64,000 nucleotides of DNA from Novosphingobium panipatense (GCF_002149965.1 NZ_MSQB01000005.1:124001-188000); one strand, 5' to 3'. Positions 24,755 through 32,976 are shown, numbered from the stretch's first letter. Notes: generated from the letters alone by a model not told the origin. Numbers and translations: made by a program.

Positions 24755-25057
24755 CTAGAATTTCTGCTCGTCGTCAAGGGGGTCCACGACGGACTCGTCG
24801 TGGCCGGTGCCGCTGGAGAGGAAGGCCAGTCCCATCAGGGCCGAGGCCAGCAGCATCGTGAACCCGATGCCCGCCGCCGCCGCGATGTAGAAATGGACCG
24901 AAACCATGCCGTTGGACCGGTAGAGCAGGATCACCGAGGCAATCACCAGCGCCACGGTGACCGTCATCATGTAGCGCATGATACGGCGATAGCGCGCCCA
25001 GGCGTGGGCGGCTTTCGCGGGATCGTCCAGAGGCGAGCGGGGTATCATCGCGCCCAT
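24755..25057 (-). CDS. Small membrane protein, 100 residues
   Basis: A protein with two membrane spans (~27-47, YMMTVTVALVIASVILLY; ~55-80, HFYIAAAAGIGFTMLLASALMGLAF) and an acidic C-terminal tail (DESVVDPLDDEQKF). No named family is recognised. The start at 25057 (MGAMIPRSP) is open to debate; the second ATG two codons later (MIPRS) is equally possible. The stop lies 10 bp from nested repeat copy 3 and the gene faces the ferredoxin gene. Confidence 0.65.
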   Translation of the reverse strand: MGAMIPRSPLDDPAKAAHAWARYRRIMRYMMTVTVALVIASVILLYRSNGMVSVHFYIAAAAGIGFTMLLASALMGLAFLSSGTGHDESVVDPLDDEQKF

Positions 25058-25152
25058 TTGCGCCTTCGCGCGCCTGCCCGCAAGGGACTCGTGGAACAGC
25101 GCGCCTGGCTATGATACCCTTCTTCGGATCAGCCCCGAAAGAGGGCCGGATA

Positions 25153-25420
25153 TAGGGTCAGGACCCATTACTCACGCCTGCGAGGTTTGAATCAAAATGG
25201 TTCATCGCGAGGAAGGAAGGCGCAGGAATATGTCCATATTTCAAGACTTCCTGACGCTGCGCTGGGCCATTTTGATCAAATCCCTTCGGGACACCGGAAT
25301 GGCTTCCATCTCGAACCGAAGCGGCTTTGGACGGGCAACCAGCCCGCCCGGCAGCCCCTTCGGCCCGAGCTGTTCGCCATTCCGGTGCCTCGCAGGCGTG
25401 AGTAATGGGTCCTGACCCTA
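25153..25420. mobile_element. MITE-like element with 33-bp terminal inverted repeats and TA ends
   Basis: A 33-bp perfect inverted repeat (25153-25185 with 25388-25420) brackets ~200 bp and is flanked by TA on both sides. Inside, TTTGAATCAAAATGG (25186-25200) pairs with CCATTTTGATCAAA (25268-25281) with one bulge. CACCGGAATGGC pairs with GCCATTCCGGTG (25376-25387). The whole can fold into a three-armed cruciform. No transposase is encoded. TA duplication and the size suggest a non-autonomous IS630/Tc1-mariner derivative. It lies directly upstream of the CBS-domain gene, with 42 bp to its start. Confidence 0.7.
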
Positions 25421-25462
25421 AGGCGAGGAGCGGGTCGAGGACCCGATACGGGAGACTGCAAG

Positions 25463-25888
25463 ATGACGATCGAGCGGATTATCGCCGGCCGGGAGGCCGT
25501 TATCACCTGCCAGGCGGACTGCACCGTCAGTGAGGCCGCATCGCTTCTGTCCGATCGCCGGATCGGCGCGCTGCCGATCTTCGAGGGCGACCGGCTCGTC
25601 GGCATATTCTCGGAACGCGACGTGATCTACCGGCTGCGCGAATTCGGGCCGGACGTGCTGGGCATGCAGGTCAGCGAAGTGATGACCGCGCCGCCCGTGA
25701 CGGTCGAACCTTCGGCCACGGCGCTGGCGGCGCTCGCCCTGATGACCCGGCGCCGCATTCGCCACCTTCCGGTCGTGACGGATGGCCGCATGGTCGCCTT
25801 CGTGTCGATCGGCGATATCGTGAAATATCGCCTCGAAAAGGTGGAATCCGAAGCCGCCGCCATGCGCGACTACATCCAGACGGCCTAG
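25463..25888 (+). CDS. CBS domain pair protein
   Basis: A 141-residue protein made of two CBS motifs: CBS1 (~8-60; TVSEAASLLSDRRIGALPIFEGDRLVGIFSERDVI) and CBS2 (~72-125; SEVMTAPPVTVEPSATALAALALMTRRRIRHLPVVTDGRMVAFVSIGDIVKYRL). Bateman pairs bind adenosine nucleotides and regulate partners. No fused effector is present. GGAGACTGCAAG precedes the ATG. The promoter must lie within or next to the MITE-like element, which may supply it. Confidence 0.92.
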   Translation: MTIERIIAGREAVITCQADCTVSEAASLLSDRRIGALPIFEGDRLVGIFSERDVIYRLREFGPDVLGMQVSEVMTAPPVTVEPSATALAALALMTRRRIRHLPVVTDGRMVAFVSIGDIVKYRLEKVESEAAAMRDYIQTA

Positions 25889-25897
25889 AAGGCGTTT

Positions 25898-26048
25898 TTT
25901 GAAAAATGCCTGAAGGGCATTTTAGCGGCACCGGCCCACGCCCCCACCCTACCTCCCGCTAGGGTACTATCGTTGGGTGGTAGGGTGGGGGCGCCTGAGT
26001 CCAATGGGGCCGGTGCCGCCAAAATCCGCCCACGGCGGATTTTCAAAC
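25898..26048. repeat. Nested palindromic repeat, copy 4 (loop type B)
   Basis: TTTGAAAA ... TTTTCAAAC bounds. Left hairpin AAAATGCC/GGCATTTT (25903-25923), outer arm GCGGCACCGGCCC (25925-25937) with GGGCCGGTGCCGC (26007-26019), and inner stem CCCCCACCCTACC with GGTAGGGTGGGGG. Copies 1-3 have CCCGACC/GGTCGGG here, so the change is a compensated G-C to T-A pair. The loop contains TAGGGTACTATCGT, like copy 3. Right hairpin AAAATCCGCC/GGCGGATTTT (26021-26043), as in copy 1. Confidence 0.9.
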
Positions 26049-26107
26049 AGACTCCCCGCCCCCCGGCATCCCTTGCCGCAAGGGGCGGGGAGGCCTACAT
26101 CGCGGGC

Positions 26108-26440
26108 ATGGACCAGCAAACCGTAACCCTCAGCCCCTCGGCCGCCTCGCGCGTTGCCGCGATCGCGGAAAAGCAAGGAAAGCCGGCGATCCTTCGCCTC
26201 TCGGTGGAAGGTGGCGGCTGTTCGGGCTTCCAGTACAAGTTCGGCCTGGCCGAAGCCCCCGAAGCCGACGACACCGTGGCGGAAACCGACGGCGTGCGCC
26301 TGGTGGTCGACTCGGTCAGCCTCGACCTCGTGAGCGGCTGTGTGGTCGACTACGTGGAATCGCTCGGCGGCGCGGCATTCCGGGTCGAGAATCCCCAGGC
26401 TGCGGCCGGATGCGGATGCGGTTCGAGCTTCTCCGTATGA
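26108..26440 (+). CDS. erpA: Iron-sulfur cluster insertion protein, IscA/ErpA type
   Basis: A 110-residue A-type Fe-S carrier. The three ligand cysteines are in EGGGCSGFQYKF and AAGCGCGSSFSV. AKPAILRLSVE-like and VVDYVESLGGAAFRVENP segments fit HesB/IscA/ErpA. It delivers clusters to target apoproteins. The symbol is the likeliest of erpA/iscA paralogues. The ATG at 26108 is clear of nested repeat copy 4 upstream. Its TGA overlaps the xth ATG (ATGA). Confidence 0.87.
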   Translation: MDQQTVTLSPSAASRVAAIAEKQGKPAILRLSVEGGGCSGFQYKFGLAEAPEADDTVAETDGVRLVVDSVSLDLVSGCVVDYVESLGGAAFRVENPQAAAGCGCGSSFSV

Positions 26441-27213
26441 AGAAGATCGCCACGTTCAACATCAACGGCGTAAAGGCGCGCCTGCCCCGTCTGCTCGAAT
26501 GGCTGGAAGAAACCCGTCCGGCGGTCGCCTGCCTGCAGGAGATCAAGAGCCAGGACGAAGGCTTCCCGATCGCCGAGTTCGAGAAGATCGGCTACAAGGG
26601 CATCTGGCACGGCCAGAAAGGCTTCAACGGCGTCGCCATCCTGGCCGACGGCGAAATGCCGGTGGAAGTCCAGCGCGGACTGGCGGGCGAGCCCGAGGAC
26701 GAACATTCGCGCTATCTGGAAGCGGACGTCTTCGGCCTGCGCGTGGTCTGCATCTATCTGCCCAACGGCAATCCGGTGCCCGGCCCGAAGTTCGACTACA
26801 AGCTGCGCTGGATGGAGCGCCTGCGCCGCCGCATGGACGAGATCAAGGCCGAGGAAGTGCCTGCCATCGTCACCGGCGACTACAACGTGATCCCCACCGA
26901 CCGGGACGTCTGGTCGCCGCCCGCCATGGCCGCGGACGCCCTGATGCAGCCGGAATCGCGCGATGCTTACTTCCGCCTGCTGGGCGATGGCTGGACCGAC
27001 GCGATCGCCACCCATAATCCGCGCGGCGGGATCTGGACCTTCTGGGACTATCAGGCAGGCGCCTGGCAGCGCGATCACGGCTTCCGCATCGATCACGCGC
27101 TGCTCTCTCCCGAGCTTGCCGACCGCCTCGTCTCCTGCGGCGTCGACAAGGCCTATCGCGGGCGTGAGAAGGCCAGCGATCACACGGCGGTCTGGGTGCA
27201 ACTGCGGGACTGA
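26437..27213 (+). CDS. xth: Exodeoxyribonuclease III (Xth)
   Basis: A 258-residue AP endonuclease/3'-exonuclease of the EEP superfamily. Motifs in order: KKIATFNINGVKARLPRLLEWL, CLQEIKSQDEGFP (metal-binding E), GDYNVIPTDRDVW (catalytic D-N), TFWDYQAGAWQRDHGFRIDHALLS and ASDHTAVWVQL (catalytic D-H). It cleaves at abasic sites in base excision repair. The ATG at 26437 overlaps the erpA stop; a start 27 bp upstream is less likely. A strong terminator follows. Confidence 0.93.
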   Translation: MKKIATFNINGVKARLPRLLEWLEETRPAVACLQEIKSQDEGFPIAEFEKIGYKGIWHGQKGFNGVAILADGEMPVEVQRGLAGEPEDEHSRYLEADVFGLRVVCIYLPNGNPVPGPKFDYKLRWMERLRRRMDEIKAEEVPAIVTGDYNVIPTDRDVWSPPAMAADALMQPESRDAYFRLLGDGWTDAIATHNPRGGIWTFWDYQAGAWQRDHGFRIDHALLSPELADRLVSCGVDKAYRGREKASDHTAVWVQLRD

Positions 27214-27234
27214 GTCTCTCGGTATTACGAACAC

Positions 27235-27272
27235 AAAAAGAGGAGCGAAACCGCGGTTTCGCTCCTCTTTTT
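27235..27272. terminator. Bidirectional terminator
   Basis: A 17-bp perfect stem (AAAAAGAGGAGCGAAAC with GTTTCGCTCCTCTTTTT) with a short CGCG loop sits between convergent xth and the SleB-like hydrolase gene. Confidence 0.93.
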
Positions 27273-27296
27273 CGTCTGTCGCCTGAGCCCTAAGTC

Positions 27297-27959
27297 TCAG
27301 CGATAGAAGATGTGGTTGTCCACGCGGGCCAGGCGGGTCAGGCGCCAGTTCGGCGCGACGCGGGCGGCGTGGAAGAACAGCGCGCCCTTGACCGGGCTCT
27401 TCCAGGACTTCTCGACGGCGATCTTGGCCACGGCCACGGCTTCGCGCCAGCCGCTCGAATGCTCGCGCACTTTGGGCATCTTCTTGCCCTGGATGAACGA
27501 GAACTGCGAAGGCTGGTAGACCACGCCGCAATAGCTGGCGGGGAAGCGGCCGGATTCGGCGCGGTTGATGATCACGCGGCCGACGGCCAGCTGGCCTTCG
27601 AGAGTCTCGCCGCGCGCTTCGAAATATATCGCGCTGGCCAGGCAGCGCATTTCGCTGCTGAGGCTGCCGGGCATCGCCTGCTGCGCAACGAGCTGCGCCA
27701 GGGTGTCGGCATCGACCTGGGTGTCCTGATCGACCGCTTCGTTGTCAGCCTCGCTTGCGTCCGTCGCATCTGCCCCATCTTCAGAGGGGAGGGACTGGAC
27801 GACCGGCTGCGATACGAAGATCGGCTCGAGGTTCGATTTGGCCTGCACCAGAACCGGTGCCAAGGCCGCGGCGCCCGAACCCTGTGCGCCGAATAAGGTT
27901 GTCAAAACCGTAGCGGCCAGCGCGATCGCGCTTGCCCACTGAACTTTGCTTCGCATCAA
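27297..27959 (-). CDS. SleB-type cell wall hydrolase
   Basis: A 220-residue exported hydrolase. A signal peptide or anchor lies at ~5-30, then a disordered, acidic segment (SEDGADATDASEADNEAVDQDTQVDADT) and the hydrolase_2 domain (~105-220; MRCLASAIYFEARGETLEGQLAVGRVIINRAESGRFPASYCGVVYQPSQFSF). The glutamate in IYFEARGE is the expected catalytic acid of this lytic transglycosylase-like family. It acts in the periplasm on peptidoglycan. A TTG/ATG start pair at the N-terminus (MMRSK) makes the exact start uncertain by one codon. Confidence 0.9.
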   Translation of the reverse strand: MMRSKVQWASAIALAATVLTTLFGAQGSGAAALAPVLVQAKSNLEPIFVSQPVVQSLPSEDGADATDASEADNEAVDQDTQVDADTLAQLVAQQAMPGSLSSEMRCLASAIYFEARGETLEGQLAVGRVIINRAESGRFPASYCGVVYQPSQFSFIQGKKMPKVREHSSGWREAVAVAKIAVEKSWKSPVKGALFFHAARVAPNWRLTRLARVDNHIFYR

Positions 27960-28150
27960 ATCATGATCAAAGGCGGTGAACCAATCTGGCGCAGGCGGGA
28001 ACGGAATGCCTTTTAGAGGCGTTCACTTTCCAAACGATCCTGCCGACGATTCCCCGTCTGCGTGCTAGCCGGGTTGGCCGAAATGCTACCCGAGCCGCTT
28101 CCGCGTCTGTGGAGAGGCCATTAACTTGCGCGCCGTGCAAGTCAACCCGG

Positions 28151-28543
28151 TTATACACCAAGCCCGATGAAACGTTCGGGCTTCGCGACGTCCAGTTCGA
28201 CGATCCACAAGTCGCGATCCTGTTCGCCGCGTCGCTCCAGATAGGCCGAGAAAGCGAGCCTCAAGTCCAGCGACTCGGCGGGATTCTCGCTCGTTTCATG
28301 CTTTTTAGTGCATTGCCAAAGACGTGTGCCGTCGATCTGGGGCATGCGCTCATAGATCCGCGCATTGCCTCCATTTTCGAGCAGAACGAGCATGATCGTC
28401 CCGGCGTCGCGCTCGCCCTTGCTCAGGACAGTGCCGAATCCGCCTTCGGCTTCGACCGCACGAATAAGGCCGGAAACCTCGATATGTGCGGGAATCCGGG
28501 CTTCCACAGCCTCAGGCCCTACCGCTCGTACCGCCACCCGCAC
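28151..28543 (-). CDS. DUF1491 family protein
   Basis: A 130-residue conserved alphaproteobacterial protein (RIPAHIEVSGLIRAVEAEGGFGTVLSKGERDAGTIMLVLLENGGNARIYERMPQIDGTRLWQ, then FSAYLERRGEQDRDLWIVELDVAKPERFI). Function unknown. It starts at a GTG at 28543 that overlaps the upstream thioesterase gene by 32 bp; a shorter start near RIPAH would remove the overlap. The 27960-28150 gap to the SleB-like gene shows no gene. Confidence 0.82.
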   Translation of the reverse strand: MRVAVRAVGPEAVEARIPAHIEVSGLIRAVEAEGGFGTVLSKGERDAGTIMLVLLENGGNARIYERMPQIDGTRLWQCTKKHETSENPAESLDLRLAFSAYLERRGEQDRDLWIVELDVAKPERFIGLGV

Positions 28544-29036
28544 CCGAGTAGCCCGGCAGGCCGGAAAGGGCGATGCGAGAGCGCATGAACGTGCCGGTGC
28601 CGCGCCCTACTTCGTCGCCATCCTCGTCCACGAGGCGGGATTCGGCCACCAGCACGCGGCGGCGGCCGCTGACCCAGCGTCCTTCCGCCACGATGGTGCC
28701 GCCCTTGATCGGTTTGCTCAGCAGCAGGTTGAACGAGGTGGTCAGCAGGAAGCGATCGGTGACAAGCGTGTTAGCTGCATAGAATGCCGCATCGTCGAGC
28801 ATCTTGAAGTAGATCGTGCCGTGCGCGGCGCCTGCGGCGTGGAAACAGTCCGGCTCCACATCGAAGGTGATCCGGGACAGGCCTTCGCCCGGAATTTCCA
28901 GACGCGAACGGAACATCCCGTTGATCGGCGCCGAGGCATAGAGTCCTTCCAGCGCCCGCCAGTGCAGTCCGGCGCCGGAAGGCCCGGCGTCCGCAATCGA
29001 ACCCGCGTTATCAGGCGGCATCGCGCTCGATGACAT
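28512..29036 (-). CDS. PaaI family hotdog thioesterase
   Basis: A 174-residue hotdog protein. FHAAGAAHGTIYFKMLDDAAFYAANTLV carries the H-G and D motifs of PaaI-like thioesterases, followed by FNLLLSKPIKGGTIVAEGRWVSGRRRVLVAESRLVDEDGDEVGRGTGTFMRS. The substrate is an acyl-CoA of unknown type. Its start overlaps the 3' end of ptsN by 26 bp and its 3' end overlaps the DUF1491 gene, giving a tight leftward series. Confidence 0.83.
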   Translation of the reverse strand: MSSSAMPPDNAGSIADAGPSGAGLHWRALEGLYASAPINGMFRSRLEIPGEGLSRITFDVEPDCFHAAGAAHGTIYFKMLDDAAFYAANTLVTDRFLLTTSFNLLLSKPIKGGTIVAEGRWVSGRRRVLVAESRLVDEDGDEVGRGTGTFMRSRIALSGLPGYSGAGGGTSGRA

Positions 29037-29472
29037 TGCTGAGCAGGCTGTAGAGCGCTTCCGGCCCCGGCGCGTCGATCAGGGCGGCATGCATGCGTTC
29101 ATCGCGCATCATGCGCGAGATCGCGGCCAGCGCGTGAAGATGCGTGGCCCCGGCATTCTCGGGCGAGAGCAGGCCGAAGACGAGATCGATCGGCACGCCG
29201 TCGGCGGAATCGAAATCGACCGGGCTGTCCAGTCGCAAGACGACCGCCACCGGGCGGCCGAGGGCTGCCATGCGGGCATGGGGAATGGCGATGCGGCGGC
29301 CGAAGCCGGTGCTGCCCATTTCCTCGCGCTCGATGATACGCGCGAGAACCTCTTCGCGATCGAGGTGGTAAACCTCGGCGAACAGGTCGGCGAGTCGGCC
29401 GAGAATCACGTGCTTGCTGTCTGCGCTGCTGGTCACGACGGCGTCAGGCAACAGGGTAAAAAGACTGCTCAT
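29011..29472 (-). CDS. ptsN: PTS IIA-like nitrogen regulatory protein PtsN
   Basis: A 153-residue EIIA-Ntr. The phosphorylatable histidine is in RRIAIPHARMAALGRPVAVVLRLDSPVDF. The GVPIDLVFGLLSPENAGATHLHALAAISRMMRDERM segment is diagnostic. It belongs to the nitrogen PTS that links nitrogen/carbon state to potassium transport, stress and other regulators. hpf lies directly upstream, the usual rpoN-hpf-ptsN neighbourhood, although rpoN is not in this window. Confidence 0.93.
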   Translation of the reverse strand: MSSLFTLLPDAVVTSSADSKHVILGRLADLFAEVYHLDREEVLARIIEREEMGSTGFGRRIAIPHARMAALGRPVAVVLRLDSPVDFDSADGVPIDLVFGLLSPENAGATHLHALAAISRMMRDERMHAALIDAPGPEALYSLLSNVIERDAA

Positions 29473-29521
29473 CTGCGTTTCTGGTTCTGGCCCAAACGGG
29501 ATTGCCTGGGGTTAAACGTTT

Positions 29522-29547
29522 ATAACCCCCGGAAAACCGGGGGTTAT
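29522..29547. terminator. Stem-loop between hpf and ptsN
   Basis: ATAACCCCCGG pairs perfectly with CCGGGGGTTAT around AAAA. Read on the minus strand (hpf direction) there is no good U-run after it, so it may attenuate rather than end transcription between hpf and ptsN. Confidence 0.5.
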
Positions 29548-29600
29548 GTGTTCTTCTTCGAAAAGAAGTATCGACGCCCGATCGGCGTCAGGTTCAGGCG

Positions 29601-30170
29601 TCAGTGCGGTTCGACCCAGCCAATCGATCCGTCGCCGCGGCGGTAAACCATATTATGGCGTCCCGTACCAGCGTTTTTGAAAAGAAGAGCCGTGGTGTTG
29701 CGCAGGTCCAGCATCATGACGGCGTCCGAAACGGTAGCTTCGGGAACGTCGACACGCGTTTCGGCGATCACCACCGGAGCATCGGCGTCGAATTCTTCTT
29801 CCTGTTCATTCGCAGGCTCTTCGAAGATCGTGTAGGCGGCTTCTTCCACTGCGACGGCATGGGCCGTCTGTTCGTGCCGATCCTTGATCCGGCGCTTGTA
29901 ACGGCGAAGCTGCTTGTCGATCTTTTCGGCGGCCTGGTCGCAGGCGATATGCGCGTCCTGCGCCATGCCGGTGCCCTTGAGCACGAGATTCTGCATCACA
30001 TGGACCACGATGTCGCAGCGGAAGGCGGCGGCAGGGGCGCGGCCGAAGGTGACCTGGGACGACAGCGCGCGGCTGAAGTACTTGTCTACGATCGCCGTCA
30101 AACGCTCGCTGGCGTGGGTCTGGAGAGCTTCACCGGTGTCGACCTGATGGCCGGAAACGCGGATGTCCAT
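29601..30170 (-). CDS. hpf: Ribosome hibernation promoting factor (long form)
   Basis: A 189-residue long-form HPF/RaiA. The N-terminal S30AE domain (~1-100; MDIRVSGHQVDTGEALQTHASERLTAIVDKYFSRALSSQVTFGRAPAAAFRCDIVVHV) binds the decoding centre. A linker follows. The C-terminal dimerisation domain (~130-189; SDAVMMLDLRNTTALLFKNAGTGRHNMVYRRGDGSIGWVEPH) drives 100S formation. AGGAG occurs 4-9 bp upstream of the ATG. It shields idle ribosomes in stationary phase. Confidence 0.94.
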   Translation of the reverse strand: MDIRVSGHQVDTGEALQTHASERLTAIVDKYFSRALSSQVTFGRAPAAAFRCDIVVHVMQNLVLKGTGMAQDAHIACDQAAEKIDKQLRRYKRRIKDRHEQTAHAVAVEEAAYTIFEEPANEQEEEFDADAPVVIAETRVDVPEATVSDAVMMLDLRNTTALLFKNAGTGRHNMVYRRGDGSIGWVEPH

Positions 30171-30194
30171 GGGCGATTACTCCTCTGCTGTGAT

Positions 30195-30878
30195 TCAGGC
30201 GCCCCAGAGCGGGGCTTCGACCGACTTGAGAAACTCCGCATGAATGAGAAGTTCCTCCTCGGTTGCCGCGTGGGGACGCGGCTGACGGAAAGGCCGGTCC
30301 TTGCGAACAAGGATCCGCGTTTCCGCCGTGACCTCGGCGGTATCCGCGAGCAGCTCCAGGCCGATCTGACGACCGCCCCTCAGCTCCACGTAGACCTGCG
30401 CGAGCAGCTCGGCGTCTAGCAAGGCGCCGTGCTTGGTACGATGACTTCGATCAATTCCGTAGCGCGAGCAGAGCGCGTCGAGAGTCAGCTTGGCGCCGGG
30501 ATGGCGCACTTTGGCCAGCTCCATCGTATCGACCATGCGGCCGAGATCGACAGGGGCAAGGTTGCAGCGTTCCAGCTCGAAATTGATGAAGCGGAAGTCG
30601 AACTTGGCATTGTGCGCGATCATCGGCGCATCGCCGATGAAGGCCACGAATTCCTCGGCGCAGCTTGCGAAGAGCGGCTTGTCGGCCAGGAAAGCATCGG
30701 ACAGGCCGTGAACCGCCTCGGCTTCGGCGGGCATCGTGCGCTCGGGGTTGAAATAGGCGTGATAGGTCTTGCCGGTCAGCACCCGGTTGACCATTTCGAT
30801 GCAGCCGATCTCCACCATCCGGTCCCCGTCCCTGGGGTCGAAACCTGTGGTTTCGGTGTCGAAGATGATCTCTCTCAT
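30195..30878 (-). CDS. dnaQ: DNA polymerase III epsilon subunit (proofreading exonuclease)
   Basis: A 227-residue DnaQ. DEDD exonuclease motifs are IFDTETTGFDPRDGDRM (D/E), MIAHNAKFDFRF (D) and KHGALLDAELL (H/D). The ATG at 30878 (MREIIFDTETTG) has GGAGAGGG at the right distance. The C-terminal ~45 residues carry the alpha-subunit-binding tail. It provides 3'-5' proofreading for replication. It is the last gene of the ppsR-maf-aroE-coaE-dnaQ series pointing away from oriC. Confidence 0.94.
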   Translation of the reverse strand: MREIIFDTETTGFDPRDGDRMVEIGCIEMVNRVLTGKTYHAYFNPERTMPAEAEAVHGLSDAFLADKPLFASCAEEFVAFIGDAPMIAHNAKFDFRFINFELERCNLAPVDLGRMVDTMELAKVRHPGAKLTLDALCSRYGIDRSHRTKHGALLDAELLAQVYVELRGGRQIGLELLADTAEVTAETRILVRKDRPFRQPRPHAATEEELLIHAEFLKSVEAPLWGA

Positions 30879-30927
30879 CCCTCTCCATATCTGCCTGCCG
30901 GACCCACTTCGCAAGGCCCTGAGGCGA

Positions 30928-31518
30928 TTATTCTGATACGGTCAGCGCATCCACGATGCGGTCCACCTGCTCGCGGGTTTCCGCCAGCGACGTACCGGTA
31001 TCGATCACGAAATCGGCCCGCGCGCGCTTTTCCGCGTCGGGGACCTGCAAGCCCAGAATCTGTTCGAATTTTTCGGGAGTCATGCCCGGCCGTGCCAGCA
31101 CGCGGGCGCGCTGCGCCTCGGCCGGGGCGGAAACCACTGCCACGCCGTCCAGCCCCCGGTCGCCGCCCTTTTCATAGAGCAGGGGGATGTCGAAGACGAT
31201 CAGCGGCGCCGAATCGTGCTCCGACAGGAACAGCATCCGCGCCTGCGCCACGGCCGGGTGGACGATTCCCTCGAGTCGGGCCAGCGCCTCGGGATTTCCG
31301 AAAACCGCCGCGCCAAGCTTGCCGCGCACGACGCCTTCCGGCCCGGTCGTGCCGGGAAATGCCGCCTCTATCGCCGGGACGAGCGCACCGCCCGGTCCCT
31401 GAAGCACATGGACCGCGGCATCGGCATCGAAGACCGGGACGCCGCGGTCGCGAAACATCGCCGCAACGGTCGACTTGCCCATGCCGATCGAGCCGGTGAG
31501 GCCGAGAATCCGGCTCAT
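30928..31518 (-). CDS. coaE: Dephospho-CoA kinase
   Basis: A 196-residue P-loop kinase completing CoA synthesis. Walker [15 protein letters not shown] is at ~9-22, DADAAVH and the [32 protein letters not shown] segment are diagnostic, and the LID region [14 protein letters not shown] follows. The ATG overlaps the aroE stop (ATGA). It acts in the cytosol. Confidence 0.94.
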   Translation of the reverse strand: MSRILGLTGSIGMGKSTVAAMFRDRGVPVFDADAAVHVLQGPGGALVPAIEAAFPGTTGPEGVVRGKLGAAVFGNPEALARLEGIVHPAVAQARMLFLSEHDSAPLIVFDIPLLYEKGGDRGLDGVAVVSAPAEAQRARVLARPGMTPEKFEQILGLQVPDAEKRARADFVIDTGTSLAETREQVDRIVDALTVSE

Positions 31519-32387
31519 GCCAGCAGGCGTTCGCGCAGTTCGGGGTCGAAGCCGCGCGGCGGTTTCATGCCGAAGAAGCGTTCGAAGGCGACATCGGCCT
31601 GGCCGATCAGCATCGACAGGCCGTCCAGGGTCTGGAGCCCCGCCGCGCGCGCATCCTTCAGGAAAGGCGTGTCGAGCGGGCTGGTGACGATGTCGTAGAC
31701 CACGCTGCCGGGCGGGGCATGGGTGAAGTCGAAGGCGAGGGCGGGCTGGCCGGTCATGCCGAGCGGGCTGGCGTTGACGATCAGGTCCAGGCACTGCGCG
31801 CGATCGTCGAAAGCGAAGTCGGTCGGCTCTGCGAAATGGGCCAGATCGATGGCGTGATGATCGTCCTGCGCGGTCAGTTCGTCGAGCATGGCCTGGGCCT
31901 TGGCCGGATCGCGCCCGGCCAGGACGAGGACGAATCCCCGCTCCGCCAGCGCCGCGACGATCGCCCGCGAAGCGCCGCCGGTGCCGAGCACCCGCGCCAT
32001 GCGGAACAAGTGAGTCTGTTCGAGCAGCGGCTGCAGGGGTTCGAGAAAGCCCGGCGCATCGGTATTGTACCCGGTGAGCGATCCGTCGGCTTCGCGCACC
32101 ACGGTGTTGACCGCGCCGATCTTCGCGGCGAGCGGATCGAGGCGGTCGAGCAGCGGGATGATCGCCAGCTTGTGCGGCATCGTCACGTTGCAGCCGCGCC
32201 AGTTGGGATCGGCGCGGCGCGCGGCGAGATAGTCGGCAAGACCGTCCAGCGGCACCCGGTGCCGATCGTAGCGGCCCGCGATGTCCAGCTTTTCCAGCCA
32301 GAATCCATGAATCACCGGGGACTTGGACTGCGCGATGGGATCGCCGATGACTTCGGCGTAAGTCTGATTCTCCCGCGAATCCCTCAT
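31515..32387 (-). CDS. aroE: Shikimate dehydrogenase
   Basis: A 290-residue AroE (NADPH). Shikimate-binding [22 protein letters not shown], catalytic lysine in [34 protein letters not shown] and the cofactor motif [13 protein letters not shown] are all present. It reduces 3-dehydroshikimate in aromatic amino acid synthesis. Length is slightly above E. coli AroE. The ATG at 32387 overlaps the maf stop by 4 bp. Confidence 0.94.
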   Translation of the reverse strand: MRDSRENQTYAEVIGDPIAQSKSPVIHGFWLEKLDIAGRYDRHRVPLDGLADYLAARRADPNWRGCNVTMPHKLAIIPLLDRLDPLAAKIGAVNTVVREADGSLTGYNTDAPGFLEPLQPLLEQTHLFRMARVLGTGGASRAIVAALAERGFVLVLAGRDPAKAQAMLDELTAQDDHHAIDLAHFAEPTDFAFDDRAQCLDLIVNASPLGMTGQPALAFDFTHAPPGSVVYDIVTSPLDTPFLKDARAAGLQTLDGLSMLIGQADVAFERFFGMKPPRGFDPELRERLLA

Positions 32388-32968
32388 GGCGCAATCTCTC
32401 CCAGACGGCGCAGCGCCGCCTGCACTTTCAGCAGCGGCATGCCGAGAATGGTGAAATAGTCGCCCTCGATCCGCTCGAAAAGCTGCACGCCGCGCGCCTC
32501 GATGCGGAACACGCCGACGCAGCCCGCCACTTCCGGCCATTCGGCATCGAGATATTCGGCGATGAAGGCCTCCGAAAGATCGATGACATGGAGCGCCGCC
32601 ACGGCATCCTCGGCCCAGAGCACCTCGCCGTCCCGCACGAGGGCGGCGGCGCTGTGGAGATGCATGACCTTGCCGGAGAAGAAACGCAGATGTTCGGCGG
32701 CGGAGTCCCGGTCTGCCGGCTTGTCGAACCGGCGGCCGCCGCATTCGACCAGGGAATCGCTGCCGAGCACGAGTTCGCCCGGCTCCTCGGCGGAGACCGC
32801 CAGTGCCTTGGCGCGCGCCAGTTCCAGCGCGATCTCGGCCGGAGAACGACCGGACAGACCGGCCTCGATGGCGCGTTCGTCGACATGGGCAGGCCGGGCC
32901 CGAAACGGAATCGCGGCAGCTTCGAGCATGGCGCGCCGCGAGGCGCTTTGCGAGGCGAGGACGATCAT
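32384..32968 (-). CDS. Maf-like nucleotide pyrophosphatase
   Basis: A 194-residue Maf family protein. The N-terminal substrate loop ([20 protein letters not shown]), the catalytic/metal segment [19 protein letters not shown] and [30 protein letters not shown] are characteristic. It hydrolyses non-canonical or excess NTPs and in some bacteria affects septation. It follows ppsR by 8 bp in the same transcript. Confidence 0.9.
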   Translation of the reverse strand: MIVLASQSASRRAMLEAAAIPFRARPAHVDERAIEAGLSGRSPAEIALELARAKALAVSAEEPGELVLGSDSLVECGGRRFDKPADRDSAAEHLRFFSGKVMHLHSAAALVRDGEVLWAEDAVAALHVIDLSEAFIAEYLDAEWPEVAGCVGVFRIEARGVQLFERIEGDYFTILGMPLLKVQAALRRLGEIAP

Positions 32969-32976
32969 GGCGAGAC

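Noticed and set aside
25187..25415. Two 72-codon frames inside the MITE-like element
   Set aside because: Both are framed by palindromic DNA, overlap each other and have no family or ribosome binding site.
15769..26048. Clustered palindromes considered as a CRISPR array
   Set aside because: The copies are kilobases apart with genes between them, lack regular unit-spacer spacing and no cas gene is present.
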